Assembly (NCBI GenBank): GCA_002315565.1
Contig: DCHD01000046.1
Location: 29,003 to 82,352 of the forward strand
Reading direction: 5' to 3'
Source: Solobacterium sp. UBA1761
GTDB lineage: Bacteria > Bacillota_I > Bacilli_A > Erysipelotrichales > Erysipelotrichaceae
Length of the DNA: 53,350 bases
The position numbers were made by a program, and so were the translations under genes. The notes below the pieces were generated by a model that was not told the DNA's origin, made no database searches, and worked only from the letters and a program-made list of their open reading frames with translations. Below are positions 8,776-17,706 of this stretch, piece by piece; positions within the stretch are counted from its first letter, which is position 1; every line of letters starts with the position of its first letter.

Positions 8776-9714
8776 ATGGCTAAAATTCCTGTTTGGATTG
8801 ATTCTGATGCCGGCGTTGATGATGCGATTGCGCTGATGTGTGCGCTTAAGACTGAGAAACTGGATGTTGTAGGCATGTCTGCAGTTGCCGGAAACGTTGA
8901 GCTTGTTCATACTTTCCGTAATATCAGAGATGTACTGTCATTATGTGGAAGAGAAGATATAAAAGTATACCGTGGTGCAGATAGACCACTTGTCAGAGAA
9001 CTTGTTACTGGAACTCATGTACACGGGGCAAATGGACTTGCCGGAGTTGAGCTTGAACCATCAAAAGCTCCAGTAGAGACAAAACCAGCGTGGGATGCAA
9101 TGTATGAAAAGGCAAAGGAAATGAGTGGACAATTGACTCTTGTTCCCGTTGGACCTTTGACCAATGTTGCAACATGCATCTCCAAGTATCCTGATTTCAA
9201 GGATCACATTAAAGAGATTGTTCTGATGGGTGGAGCGCTTGTAGGCGGCAATATCAGACCATGTGCTGAATTTAATATCTATGTTGACCCACATGCTGCC
9301 CAGATTGTCTTCAAGTCAGGCATTAAGATTACCATGTGTGGACTCGATGTTACACTCAAGGCTTTAATAAATGAATCAGAACAGAAGGCAGTAAACGCCA
9401 TGAACACAAAGCAGGCTGAAATATTCAGAGAAGGTGCAGGTGTTTCAATCAGATTCCATGAGATTCAGGGAATCAATGATTATCCACCTCATGATCTGTG
9501 TCCGATGTGGTATATTGCCTATCCTGAACTGTTTAAGACAATTGTCACCAATGTCTATGTTGAAACACAGTCCGAGATCACCATCGGCAAGACAGTAACT
9601 GATTACTGGAATGGAGACGGTAAACTTCCACCAAATAATGTTACAGTCGTCATGGATGTCGATAGAGATGAATTTGGAAAGAAATTTGTGGAAGCTTTTG
9701 CACAATATGAATAA
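8776..9714 (+). CDS. Nucleoside hydrolase, subtype B, cluster 1
   Basis: This 312-residue member of the same family begins MAKIPVWIDSDAGVDDAIA, a WIDxDxGxDDA variant of the Ca2+ motif shared with the gene at 29141 rather than with its neighbour. It also has TLVPVGPLTNVA, LMGGALVGG, EFNIYVDPHAA and HDLCPMWYI. ATG 8776 is preferred over an in-frame ATG at 8761 because the GGAGG at 8763-8767 serves as its ribosome binding site. Two hydrolase subtypes in tandem suggest complementary substrate ranges (for example purine and pyrimidine nucleosides); this is inference. A terminator follows immediately. Confidence 0.92.
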   Translation: MAKIPVWIDSDAGVDDAIALMCALKTEKLDVVGMSAVAGNVELVHTFRNIRDVLSLCGREDIKVYRGADRPLVRELVTGTHVHGANGLAGVELEPSKAPVETKPAWDAMYEKAKEMSGQLTLVPVGPLTNVATCISKYPDFKDHIKEIVLMGGALVGGNIRPCAEFNIYVDPHAAQIVFKSGIKITMCGLDVTLKALINESEQKAVNAMNTKQAEIFREGAGVSIRFHEIQGINDYPPHDLCPMWYIAYPELFKTIVTNVYVETQSEITIGKTVTDYWNGDGKLPPNNVTVVMDVDRDEFGKKFVEAFAQYE

Positions 9715-9738
9715 ACTGTGGGTATCCACAGTTTTTTA
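9714..9738 (+). terminator. Terminator after nucleoside hydrolase pair, cluster 1
   Basis: Arms AACTGTGG (9714-9721) and CCACAGTT (9726-9733) with GTAT loop and a T-run. The first base is shared with the stop codon of the hydrolase. Confidence 0.9.
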
Positions 9739-9761
9739 ATGATAAAAGAGGCTGACAATTA

Positions 9762-9770
9762 TGCTAAAAT
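9762..9770 (+). promoter_or_regulatory. Extended -10 promoter upstream of acyltransferase-like gene
   Basis: TGC-TAAAAT (TG at 9762-9763, hexamer 9765-9770) lies between the terminator and the ATG at 9793. No good -35 is seen; an extended -10 can compensate. Confidence 0.45.
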
Positions 9771-9792
9771 TCTTTTATTGAGGTAACAAATT

Positions 9793-10668
9793 ATGCCAAA
9801 AAATCGATCAGATGGATATGTTATTAAAAAACATGATGATCCATTTCATTCAATAGTTCCATACGTAATGCCAAAAAGAACAGAAGCTGAAGTCTCAATG
9901 ACTGAAACTTTTGACGTTACTAAACTGAACGAATATCTTAAAGAAAAGAATGTTAAAGACGGGACAAACTGTAAGTTCTTCCATGCGGTATGCACAGCTG
10001 CCGCAAGAACTATCTATCATCGTCCTAAACTGAACATCTTTATTGCGGGAAGACATTTCTATCAGCGTAAAGATATTACTCTGTCATTTGTCGCAAAACA
10101 GATGTTCAATGATCAGGCTCATGAAGTGTTGATGTTCATGAAGATAGAACCGGATATGACGCTTGAAGATATCTCTAAAAAGATTATCGGTGATGTTACG
10201 ACCGCCAGAGAAGATAAGGGGAATGACCTTGACGGTACAATGGATTTTGTCGGAAAACTGCCAAGATTTATTCTGGAGATCCTGTTTAAGATTTTAAGAT
10301 TCTTAGAGTATGAAGCAATCTTTCCAAAAGGTCTGATGAAGGGTGATCCAAACTATTCATCACTGCTTCTTTCTAACCTTGGAAGTATTGGAGCGAAGTC
10401 ATGCTACCATCACTTATCCAACTATGGTACTCTGTCATTCATGATGACAATCGGAAAGATCAGAGAAGAAGCCTACATCAATAAAGAAACAGGTAAAGTT
10501 GAGTCAAGAAATGTTGTTGATATGACATTCAATCTTGATGAAAGAATTGCTGATGGATTCTACTTTGCCAAGTCACTAAGAATATTCAAATATCTGTTTG
10601 ATAATCCAGAGAAACTGATGGAAACTATTGAAACAGAGCTGCCTGAAGATTTAATTGCTAAATATTAA
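9793..10668 (+). CDS. 2-oxoacid dehydrogenase acyltransferase/CAT-fold protein lacking the catalytic His
   Basis: This 291-residue protein matches the trimeric acyltransferase (E2 catalytic, CAT-like) fold across its whole length: FHAVCTAAARTIYHRPKLN, a central region with hydrophobic helices and a final LDERIADGFYFAKSLRIF segment at about residues 248-265. In active enzymes that segment is DHRxxDG and its His is the general base. Here position 250 is Glu, so ordinary acyl transfer is unlikely. There is no lipoyl domain. It is preceded by GAGG and followed closely by the ARH2 gene, so it may be in one transcript with ARH2 and the PfkB kinase. Function unknown; a structural or binding role is possible. 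Confidence 0.7.
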   Translation: MPKNRSDGYVIKKHDDPFHSIVPYVMPKRTEAEVSMTETFDVTKLNEYLKEKNVKDGTNCKFFHAVCTAAARTIYHRPKLNIFIAGRHFYQRKDITLSFVAKQMFNDQAHEVLMFMKIEPDMTLEDISKKIIGDVTTAREDKGNDLDGTMDFVGKLPRFILEILFKILRFLEYEAIFPKGLMKGDPNYSSLLLSNLGSIGAKSCYHHLSNYGTLSFMMTIGKIREEAYINKETGKVESRNVVDMTFNLDERIADGFYFAKSLRIFKYLFDNPEKLMETIETELPEDLIAKY

Positions 10669-10693
10669 GAAACAATGTAACAAGGGGTAACAA

Positions 10694-11707
10694 ATGAGCA
10701 ACTATAACAAAGTATTAGGTGGATTATTGGGTGCAGCAGTTGGTGATTCAATGGGAGCCGCAACAGAGACAAGAAGTATGTCTCAGATTAAAAAGAAATT
10801 CGGTGGTTATGTAACTACGTTTATAACTCCGCCTGATGATGTATTTGCAAGGGGTCTTCCTGCAGGTACAGTTACTGATGATTTTTCGCTTGCCTATTAT
10901 ACGGCTGTTGCGATGATCAGAAACAATGGAGTAGTTGATTCAAACTGTGCAAAGAGCGCACTTGTTACCTGGTCAAAGAGTAAATATTCAAGTTTTGCCG
11001 GTCCTACGACATTTGCAGCAATCAATAAACTTAATGGAATAAGTACGCCATCAAAGTATGATTTCCTGGCTGTTGATAATGCGAAGGGGTCAAACGGGGG
11101 AGCAATGAAGATTGTTCCTGTTGGACTGATATCCGGTGGTAATATTTCCAAGGCTATAAAAGATACAATTACTATCTGTATGCCTACTCACGACAACAAT
11201 ACATCTTTAGCCGGTGCCTGTGCTGTAAGTGCTGCTGTAGCTGAAGCATTACACGACAATGCAACTGTTGACAGTGTAATCAAAGCAGGCCTGATGGGTG
11301 CTAAAGCAGGTGATGAATACGGTAAAAAATACTGTAAAGAACTTTCCAATCCAAGTGTATACAGAAGAATTGAACTGGCTGTAAAGATCGGTAAAGCAAG
11401 TAACGGCAATCTGGAAAAGGCCATGGTTGATCTGTGTGATATCATCGGTGCAGGTCTATCAGCAGCTGAAGCTGTACCGTGTGCATTCGGTATACTTGCT
11501 GCTACAAATGGTGATCCGACTAAATGCATTCTTGCAGGTGTCAATATCGGTAATGATACAGATACTATCGCAACTATTGTCGGTGGTATTGCCGGTACAC
11601 TTAATTCCTACTACAATGCTAAACAGCTTGAAACCATCAACAAGGTCAATGGTTTCACAATAGAACTTGTTGCGAAAAAACTATTGGAGCTTTCTCTTGC
11701 CAAATAA
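10694..11707 (+). CDS. ADP-ribosylglycohydrolase family protein (ARH2)
   Basis: This 337-residue single-domain ARH protein starts at the fold itself (VLGGLLGAAVGDSMGAATE). It keeps both metal sites: TVTDDFSLA at residues 59-66 and GNDTDTIATIVGG at about 286-298. These are the best-conserved ARH signatures of the three copies in the window. AAGGGGTAACA precedes the ATG. The last 11 bp overlap the start of the PfkB kinase gene. Pairing of an ARH hydrolase with a sugar kinase suggests release of a ribosyl group followed by phosphorylation of ribose or a nucleoside; the actual substrate is not shown by sequence. Confidence 0.92.
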   Translation: MSNYNKVLGGLLGAAVGDSMGAATETRSMSQIKKKFGGYVTTFITPPDDVFARGLPAGTVTDDFSLAYYTAVAMIRNNGVVDSNCAKSALVTWSKSKYSSFAGPTTFAAINKLNGISTPSKYDFLAVDNAKGSNGGAMKIVPVGLISGGNISKAIKDTITICMPTHDNNTSLAGACAVSAAVAEALHDNATVDSVIKAGLMGAKAGDEYGKKYCKELSNPSVYRRIELAVKIGKASNGNLEKAMVDLCDIIGAGLSAAEAVPCAFGILAATNGDPTKCILAGVNIGNDTDTIATIVGGIAGTLNSYYNAKQLETINKVNGFTIELVAKKLLELSLAK

Positions 11708-12623
11708 ATATATTGTGTCAATCGGAGCACATGCGGTTGACTATTACTATGATGTTGAAGGCTTTCCGACTGCAGGCGATTTTACGCATGCAGTTTTTAA
11801 AGGTACAAGAGTTGGGGGCTGTGTATGTAACTGTGCAGCAGTTATGGCAGCACATGGTCAGGATGTTTATCATCTTGACTGTTTAAAAGAAAACGAAGAA
11901 AGTACAGAGATTATCCTTTCTGAATTAAGAAAGAGAAATATTCATACTGATTACGTTAAAAAAGATAAGAATGCAGTTAACTGTAGCTGTCTTATTATGT
12001 GCCACGAATCAGAAAAGACTATATACGTAGTAAGTGCTGTTACACCTTGTTTCAAAGACGAAGAAAGACTCGATAATCTTTTATCTCATGCATCTTATAT
12101 CTATACCCTGATGAATGTAGTACATGATGACTTTGACTCTTTAGAGCCGTTAAAAAGGGCTAAAGAGAATGGCACAAAGATTATCTTTGATGGTGGAAGT
12201 TACTATAAAGACAGTTATGAAATAGACTACATCTACAAACTCAGTTCTGGTGTATTTATGAATGCCCAGTCCTATGCAAGGCTTAAGGAAGTTACTGGTG
12301 AAGAACCGTATGTTAAGTATCTGAGGGAAGGTGGAGAATTCATGTGTGTAACCGATGGAAGTAAAGGTGCATACTGCTATTCAAAAGACGGAATATTTCA
12401 TGAGGAAGCATTAAAGATAGAAGTGGTTGATTCTACCGGTGCCGGTGATTCTTTTGCCGGAGCATTCATTGCCTCACTTAATAGAGGTCTCAGTTATGCT
12501 GAAGCACTCAGGTATGCTACAGCAAACGGAGCCTATGCCTGTACAAAAGAAGGTGGAATGTCCGGTGGTACAGACATTGAAAATCTTAAGGAATTTGCAC
12601 ATAAACATAATCTTGAACTATAG
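11697..12623 (+). CDS. PfkB/ribokinase-family sugar or nucleoside kinase
   Basis: This 308-residue ATP-dependent kinase has the PfkB family 2 signature DSTGAGDSFAGAFIASL near the C-terminus, where the Asp of GAGD is the catalytic base, and an N-terminal IGAHAVDYYYDVEGFPTAGDF segment followed by the family's GGCVCNCAAVMAAHG. The start is a TTG at 11697, 7 nt after GGAG and inside the end of ARH2; no suitable ATG precedes the conserved N-terminus. Coupling with ARH2 suggests it phosphorylates ribose, ribose-like sugar or nucleoside produced in this pathway. Several Cys in the N-terminal half (CVCNC) are unusual. Confidence 0.85.
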   Translation: MPNKYIVSIGAHAVDYYYDVEGFPTAGDFTHAVFKGTRVGGCVCNCAAVMAAHGQDVYHLDCLKENEESTEIILSELRKRNIHTDYVKKDKNAVNCSCLIMCHESEKTIYVVSAVTPCFKDEERLDNLLSHASYIYTLMNVVHDDFDSLEPLKRAKENGTKIIFDGGSYYKDSYEIDYIYKLSSGVFMNAQSYARLKEVTGEEPYVKYLREGGEFMCVTDGSKGAYCYSKDGIFHEEALKIEVVDSTGAGDSFAGAFIASLNRGLSYAEALRYATANGAYACTKEGGMSGGTDIENLKEFAHKHNLEL

Positions 12624-12650
12624 CACAGGTAAGACCTGTGTTTTGTTTTT
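12624..12650 (+). terminator. Terminator after PfkB kinase
   Basis: Arms CACAGGT (12624-12630) and ACCTGTG (12634-12640), AAG loop, then TTTTGTTTTT. Confidence 0.8.
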
Positions 12651-12651
12651 G

Positions 12652-12660
12652 TGCTATTAT
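12652..12660 (+). promoter_or_regulatory. Extended -10 promoter of hslO, probably leaderless
   Basis: TGC-TATTAT (hexamer 12655-12660) lies 8 nt before the ATG at 12669, and no ribosome binding site is present. The predicted transcript would start within about 2 nt of the ATG. Confidence 0.5.
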
Positions 12661-12668
12661 TTTTGTGT

Positions 12669-13529
12669 ATGTCAAAAATATATATTGGAACTGCCAGAAA
12701 CGATAAAGTAAGAATATATCTGGCTGAAACAAAACAGCTTGTAGAAGATGCAAGAAAAACACATGACCTTTATCCGACCTCTGCCGCCGCTTTAGGCAGA
12801 ACTTTAAGTGTTGCTGCTGTAATGGGAGTCATGCTGAAAGGAGAAAGAGAAACCGTAACTGTCAGCATCAATGGTGGTGGAGCTATCGGTACAATTATGG
12901 CCGTAGCCAAGTCAAATGGTGATGTTAAGGGTTTCTGTGGAGATAATGAGCTTTATCTCAAATACAACGATTCAAATAAACTTGCAGTAGGCATGGTTGT
13001 AGGTACAGACGGATATCTCTCTGTTACCAAGGATCTGCAGATGAAAAACAAGTATACATCTCAGGTTGCTTTAAGAACTGGTGAAATCGGTGATGACTTT
13101 GCCTATTATTTTATGGTAAGTGAACAGCGTCCGACTATTACATCAGTTGGTGTACTGGTTGATACTGATTATTCAATCAAGTCAGCAGGCTGTCTGATTA
13201 TTGAAGTTATGCCTGATGCTTTGGAAGAAGATATTGTCTATCTTGAAGATATGGCCAAGAAACTTGAACCTATCTCCAATGTCTTAGAGAAAAGAGATGA
13301 CTACGAGAATTACTTAAAGGAACTTTTCCCTGACTATAAGATGTTAGAAATCAGAAATACCCGTTATATCTGTGACTGCTCTAAGAAGCGTTTCTTTGAA
13401 GGCATTATGACTCTTCCTAAGAAAGACATTAAAGAACTTCTTTTGAAAGATAAGATTGAAGTCAGATGTGAATTCTGTGACAAGACATATACATTTACTC
13501 ACGACGATTTCGAAGAATGTTTAAAATAG
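12669..13529 (+). CDS. hslO: Redox-regulated chaperone Hsp33
   Basis: This 286-residue holdase is activated by oxidative unfolding. The C-terminal zinc site is present as CDC (in RYICDCSKKRF) and CEFC (in VRCEFCDKTY). The N-terminal region has the family segments GTARNDKVRIYLAETKQLV and RTLSVAAVMG. I chose ATG 12669 (MSKIYIGTARND), as the family begins close to this residue. There is no ribosome binding site; a -10-like element lies just upstream. It overlaps the dihydrouridine synthase gene by 13 bp, a pairing of hslO and dus that is common in Gram-positive bacteria. Confidence 0.95.
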   Translation: MSKIYIGTARNDKVRIYLAETKQLVEDARKTHDLYPTSAAALGRTLSVAAVMGVMLKGERETVTVSINGGGAIGTIMAVAKSNGDVKGFCGDNELYLKYNDSNKLAVGMVVGTDGYLSVTKDLQMKNKYTSQVALRTGEIGDDFAYYFMVSEQRPTITSVGVLVDTDYSIKSAGCLIIEVMPDALEEDIVYLEDMAKKLEPISNVLEKRDDYENYLKELFPDYKMLEIRNTRYICDCSKKRFFEGIMTLPKKDIKELLLKDKIEVRCEFCDKTYTFTHDDFEECLK

Positions 13530-14503
13530 GTAATCTTGAAATTAAAAACCCAATAATCATAGCGCCAATGGCAGGTATCTCCAATGGCGCTTTTCGTGAA
13601 CTCTGTTTCCGTAATGGAGCTGGTTTGGTTTGTTCAGAGATGGTATCTGACAAGGCTATCTATTATCACAACGAAAGAACACTGGGAATGTGTGAAATAG
13701 ATGATGCCTTTCATCCGGTATCTTTACAGATATTCGGAAGTGAAGTTGAAACCATGGTCAATGCGGCAAAGGTTCTCGATAAAGAAACAAACTGCGACAT
13801 CATCGACATCAATATGGGCTGTCCGGTAAACAAGGTAATAAAGACCGGTTCAGGAAGTGCAATGATGCTGGATGAAGACAATGCCGTAAAGATTGTAAGC
13901 GAGATTGTTAAAAACGTTAACAAGCCGGTAACTGTCAAGATGAGACTTGGCTGGACCAAGGAGAGAATGAATTATCTTGACCTGGCAAAAGAGCTGGAAA
14001 AGGCAGGAGTAAGTGCTATCGCCTTACATGCCCGTACAAGATCGCAGATGTATGAAGGAAAGGCTGACTGGTCGCATATCAAAGTATTAAAAGATAATCT
14101 TAAGATTCCGGTTATCGGAAACGGTGATGTAAAATCTGTTGAAGACTTTATAAAGATGAAGGAAGAAACAGGATGTGATGCAGTGATGATAGGACGTGGC
14201 ATTGTCGGTAATCCCTTCCTGATAAAAGAAATCAGCAACTATCTTGAAGGAAAAGAAAACTATGCCGTGTCTTTAGATGAAAGAATTGAAGCCTGTCTTA
14301 GACATACTGATTCACTCATTGAACTTAAAGGTGAAGAAAGAGCCATCAAAGAAATGAGAGGGCTTGCTCCTCACTACATCTCAGGGCTTCCATACAGTGC
14401 AAGTCTAAGAGGTGATTTAAGTAAGATCAATTCATTTGATGAACTTAAGAATCTTCTTTACGGATTCAACGAAAGAACAGTTATATATTCTAAAGAGTCT
14501 TAA
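13517..14503 (+). CDS. dus: tRNA-dihydrouridine synthase
   Basis: This 328-residue FMN enzyme reduces uridines in tRNA. It has the family start NPIIIAPMAGISNGAFREL, the active-site MGCPVNKV segment with the catalytic Cys, ALHARTRSQMYEGKADW and the phosphate-binding VMIGRGIVGNPFL. The start lies within the end of hslO, giving translational coupling. A terminator follows the stop directly. It belongs to the DusB-like branch on visible motifs. Confidence 0.94.
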   Translation: MFKIGNLEIKNPIIIAPMAGISNGAFRELCFRNGAGLVCSEMVSDKAIYYHNERTLGMCEIDDAFHPVSLQIFGSEVETMVNAAKVLDKETNCDIIDINMGCPVNKVIKTGSGSAMMLDEDNAVKIVSEIVKNVNKPVTVKMRLGWTKERMNYLDLAKELEKAGVSAIALHARTRSQMYEGKADWSHIKVLKDNLKIPVIGNGDVKSVEDFIKMKEETGCDAVMIGRGIVGNPFLIKEISNYLEGKENYAVSLDERIEACLRHTDSLIELKGEERAIKEMRGLAPHYISGLPYSASLRGDLSKINSFDELKNLLYGFNERTVIYSKES

Positions 14504-14525
14504 ACACCTCACTGAGGTGTTTTTA
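14502..14525 (+). terminator. Terminator after dus
   Basis: Arms AAACACCTC (14502-14510) and GAGGTGTTT (14514-14522), ACT loop, T-run. Confidence 0.88.
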
Positions 14526-14532
14526 ATAGATT

Positions 14533-14560
14533 TTGTATTAGGTAGTGCATAAGATATAAT
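14533..14560 (+). promoter_or_regulatory. Promoter of the beta-helix protein gene
   Basis: TTGTAT (14533-14538) and TATAAT (14555-14560) with a 16-bp spacer, 21 nt before the ATG. Confidence 0.6.
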
Positions 14561-14581
14561 AGAAAAATAGAGGTTATCGCT

Positions 14582-16804
14582 ATGAAGAAGATTTTTATTG
14601 CTATATTCGCTATATTGCTGATGTCTAATATCGGAACAGTTTCCGTAAAAGCAGAAGGACACGCCCATAACAATGGAAGTGTCGTAGTTGATTTTGATAA
14701 TGAAATTAATGACGAAGAACAGTTAAAAACACTGTTTGAAAATGGAGGAAATGGTTATCTTGTTTCCGATATCAAACTGACTGAAAGATTAACAATAGCT
14801 GAAGGTATAACAGTAAATCTTTGCCTTAACAACACGATTCTTGACCTCAACGGTTTTAATATCTGTAATTATGGCAAACTTTATATCCACGATTGTGGAG
14901 ACAAGATAAGATATTACAGCGATCAGTTGGCCGCAAAAGGTGGATCGGGACATTTCACTTTTACTAACGGAAGCGATGGCTGCTATGAAACATTTATCGA
15001 CGGTACTCCAAGTTCTTCAAGTGATATTGAAGTAACCGGTGGTGTAATTACTAACGGCTATGGAGTTTATGACAGTTTATTAGATTCATACGTAGGTGGA
15101 GCTATCTACAACAAGGGTCTTCTTGAAATAAATGGTGGTACTTTTATAGGCAATATCTGTACCGGAGGCACTATCTGTAATACATCAATAGGAACTCTGG
15201 AAATAAATAACATAAGAATTGTCGGCAACAAAGCTGATGGTTTAGGCATTATTGGAACACCTGGCATGGATGGCAGTGGTGATTACAGATTTGGAACTGC
15301 CGGCATTCTGAATTTCGGAACTGCAGTAATGAACACTGGCGAGATTTCCAATAATATAGGAAACTATGGAGCAGCCATCTACAACCGCGGTATTTTTACA
15401 ATCAATGATGGAAAGTTTAAAGAAAACAGGGCTATTCTCGATGGTAAAAGTGGCGGTGAAGGTGGAGCAATTTTCTCTAATTCCGCCGAAGAACTGACAA
15501 TAAAAAAAGCAGAGTTCTATGGCAACAGCTCTGAGAAAGCCGGAGGAGCTATTGCTGCGGTTGACAGTATTCTGAAAATTGAGAAAGAAGTTACTTTCAC
15601 AAATAATTCATGTATTAAAGGAGAATACGGAGGTGGAGCTATTGCGATATATTCGGAAGATTTTGGTTCAATGCCTTTTGAAACAGACCTCAATTCTATA
15701 ACTTTTAAAGACAATAAAGCTTCCTTTGGCGGTGCAGTTTATGCAGCAGGATTTGTACTGGTAAAAATAGATGGTGGCAATTATACAGGAAATGCTGCTG
15801 AAGAATATGCTATTGGTCAGAAAACTGCCGGTGGCAATGGCGGAGCCATCTATGTCGAAAGGGCATGCGTATCCATTAAAGATGCAACCATCGAAAACAA
15901 TACTGCGATAATGGGTGGCGGATTATTTTCTCAAGTAACAGGAAAGACTGGAGATATACTCAGGATAATCGATGCCAAAATTATTGGTAACACTGCATCA
16001 TATGGAGCAGGAGTTTATACTGCCGGTAAGACGGAAATAAACGGTATCACAGTAACAGACAACATAATCAAAACAGAAGGTACATACATGAGCGATTATA
16101 TGGGTGCCGGCATGATTCTGGCAGGTGGCCCATCAGATTGCGTATTCAGCGGTAAATGTGTCGTTAAAAATAACTTCGCGAACGGAATAGCAGACAACCT
16201 GATTCCTCCAATGAAAGGCGGAGTTATTGTTGACAAAACAAAGGGCCTGGATAAGTCATCTTTAATCTCTGTCAGATTGAATGGTGGCCTTGGTAATTTT
16301 GCCAGTGCGGAAAGCGATGAATACGTTGACTGTTTTGCTTCTGACGCTTCATACAAGGTTGAGGCAACAAATCAGGGAAGCTATTATCTTTATCGTTTTG
16401 TCTTAGATCCAAATCTGACTGAAATTAACGGCATGCCGGTATCAGATGGTGCAAAGGGCAATTATTACTATAAGAAAACCAGAGATTTGACTGCTCATAT
16501 TACAGGTATTGCTATGAGCAATTTGAAAAACGGTGACTTCTCGAGTGTTAAAGTGTATCAGGATACTGATGAAGATGGACTATATGATGCAGGCGAGGAA
16601 CTGGGTGCTTCCTGCTATGAGATAAAAGATGGTTCGGTCTATGTTATTTTGAAGAAATCATTCCTTGATACATTGGAAATAGGTGAATATTTATTTAAAG
16701 TAGACATTAGCGATTCTAATAACAAACTTTATACCTTTGATATCCCGGTTGTTATTTCTAGAGAGCCTGAAGTATATAGGGTAGTAAATACATCCGTGAA
16801 ATAA
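14582..16804 (+). CDS. Secreted right-handed beta-helix repeat protein
   Basis: This 740-residue protein has a Sec signal peptide (about residues 1-24, ending VKA before EGHAHNN). The central 100-540 region has at least ten irregular repeats built around GGAIY or GGAIF followed by N-rich turns (for example GGAIYNKG, GAAIYNRG, GGAIFSNS, GGAVYAAG, GGAIYVER, GAGVYTAG), as in polymorphic outer membrane or pectate-lyase-like parallel beta-helices. The last 150 residues are a separate beta-rich region. No LPXTG motif, transmembrane anchor, choline-binding repeat or catalytic motif is visible, so it is probably released. AGAGG lies upstream. A role in adhesion or glycan binding is inference. Confidence 0.8.
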   Translation: MKKIFIAIFAILLMSNIGTVSVKAEGHAHNNGSVVVDFDNEINDEEQLKTLFENGGNGYLVSDIKLTERLTIAEGITVNLCLNNTILDLNGFNICNYGKLYIHDCGDKIRYYSDQLAAKGGSGHFTFTNGSDGCYETFIDGTPSSSSDIEVTGGVITNGYGVYDSLLDSYVGGAIYNKGLLEINGGTFIGNICTGGTICNTSIGTLEINNIRIVGNKADGLGIIGTPGMDGSGDYRFGTAGILNFGTAVMNTGEISNNIGNYGAAIYNRGIFTINDGKFKENRAILDGKSGGEGGAIFSNSAEELTIKKAEFYGNSSEKAGGAIAAVDSILKIEKEVTFTNNSCIKGEYGGGAIAIYSEDFGSMPFETDLNSITFKDNKASFGGAVYAAGFVLVKIDGGNYTGNAAEEYAIGQKTAGGNGGAIYVERACVSIKDATIENNTAIMGGGLFSQVTGKTGDILRIIDAKIIGNTASYGAGVYTAGKTEINGITVTDNIIKTEGTYMSDYMGAGMILAGGPSDCVFSGKCVVKNNFANGIADNLIPPMKGGVIVDKTKGLDKSSLISVRLNGGLGNFASAESDEYVDCFASDASYKVEATNQGSYYLYRFVLDPNLTEINGMPVSDGAKGNYYYKKTRDLTAHITGIAMSNLKNGDFSSVKVYQDTDEDGLYDAGEELGASCYEIKDGSVYVILKKSFLDTLEIGEYLFKVDISDSNNKLYTFDIPVVISREPEVYRVVNTSVK

Positions 16805-16862
16805 AAAAAGTTTGTTTTTGGCTTAGTTGAAGGCGTAAAAGAATACTCTATCCAGCAGATTG

Positions 16863-16887
16863 GACCCCTAATCAAAAGGGGTCTTTT
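16863..16887 (+). terminator. Terminator after beta-helix protein
   Basis: Arms GACCCCT (16863-16869) and AGGGGTC (16877-16883), 7-nt loop, TTTT. Confidence 0.85.
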
Positions 16888-16890
16888 GTA

Positions 16891-16899
16891 TGCTACAAT
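16891..16899 (+). promoter_or_regulatory. Extended -10 promoter of the second salvage operon
   Basis: TGC-TACAAT (hexamer 16894-16899) just after the terminator; no clear -35. It is the only promoter candidate seen before a run of 13 closely packed plus-strand genes ending at 30049. Confidence 0.5.
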
Positions 16900-16935
16900 A
16901 AAGCAAATCAGTAACAATCATTGAAAGAAGAAAAT

Positions 16936-17706
16936 ATGGAAATATACGATACACACGCCCATTATGAAGATGCGATGTTCGACAAGGACCGTTTTGAGTT
17001 TCTTGATGGTCTTGTTGATAGCGAAGTGAAGTTCATTCTTAACTGCTGCAGTGATGTCGAAGTATTCGATACGGTAATGGAAATCGTCAACAGGTATGAC
17101 TTTATCTATGGTTCAATCGGTATCCATCCGCACTGGGTGACTTCTACTCCTGATGATTATCTTGAACGTATCAGAAAACTTGTCAAACATAAAAAGATTG
17201 TGGCAATCGGTGAAATGGGTCTTGATTATTTTTTTGACGATCCAAAAGATCTGCAGAAAAGAATATTTATTGAGCAGCTTGAACTGGCAAAAGAACTTGA
17301 TATGCCGGTAATCATTCATGATAGAGATGCTCATGAGGATTGTCTGGAAATACTGAGAAAATATAAACCAGTCGGCATTCTGCACCGTTTTGGTGGACCG
17401 GTTGAAATGGTAAAAGAAGTTACAGATTGGGGTATGTATATCAGCTTCAATAATGATCTGACTTATCCTGAGTGGAATAAACCGCATATTGACTGCCTGA
17501 TGGCTACTCCATGGGACAGATTCCTGATTGAAACAGACTGTCCATATGCCTCGCCATCTAATGAAAGAGAAAGAAGATGTGATTCAAAAGACTGTGCCAA
17601 TGTCATAAAAGAAGTTGCAAGACTTAGAAATGTCAGTGAAGAATTTGTAGAAAAAACCGCAAAAGAGAATGCACTGAAAGTATATCGACTGGAGGATAAA
17701 CTATGA
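16936..17706 (+). CDS. TatD-family metal-dependent hydrolase
   Basis: This 256-residue TIM-barrel hydrolase has the metal-binding HAHYED at the N-terminus, GEMGLDYFF, PVIIHDRDAHED and the C-terminal IETDCPYASP. TatD enzymes act as DNA 3-prime exonucleases or other phosphoesterases in the cytoplasm. I chose ATG 16936 after AAAGAAGAAA; the in-frame TTG at 16921 has no support. Its stop overlaps the ATG of the second adenosine deaminase by 4 bp (ATGA), so it belongs to the salvage operon and may provide nucleotides or remove phosphate from breakdown products. That operon role is inference. Confidence 0.88.
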   Translation: MEIYDTHAHYEDAMFDKDRFEFLDGLVDSEVKFILNCCSDVEVFDTVMEIVNRYDFIYGSIGIHPHWVTSTPDDYLERIRKLVKHKKIVAIGEMGLDYFFDDPKDLQKRIFIEQLELAKELDMPVIIHDRDAHEDCLEILRKYKPVGILHRFGGPVEMVKEVTDWGMYISFNNDLTYPEWNKPHIDCLMATPWDRFLIETDCPYASPSNERERRCDSKDCANVIKEVARLRNVSEEFVEKTAKENALKVYRLEDKL

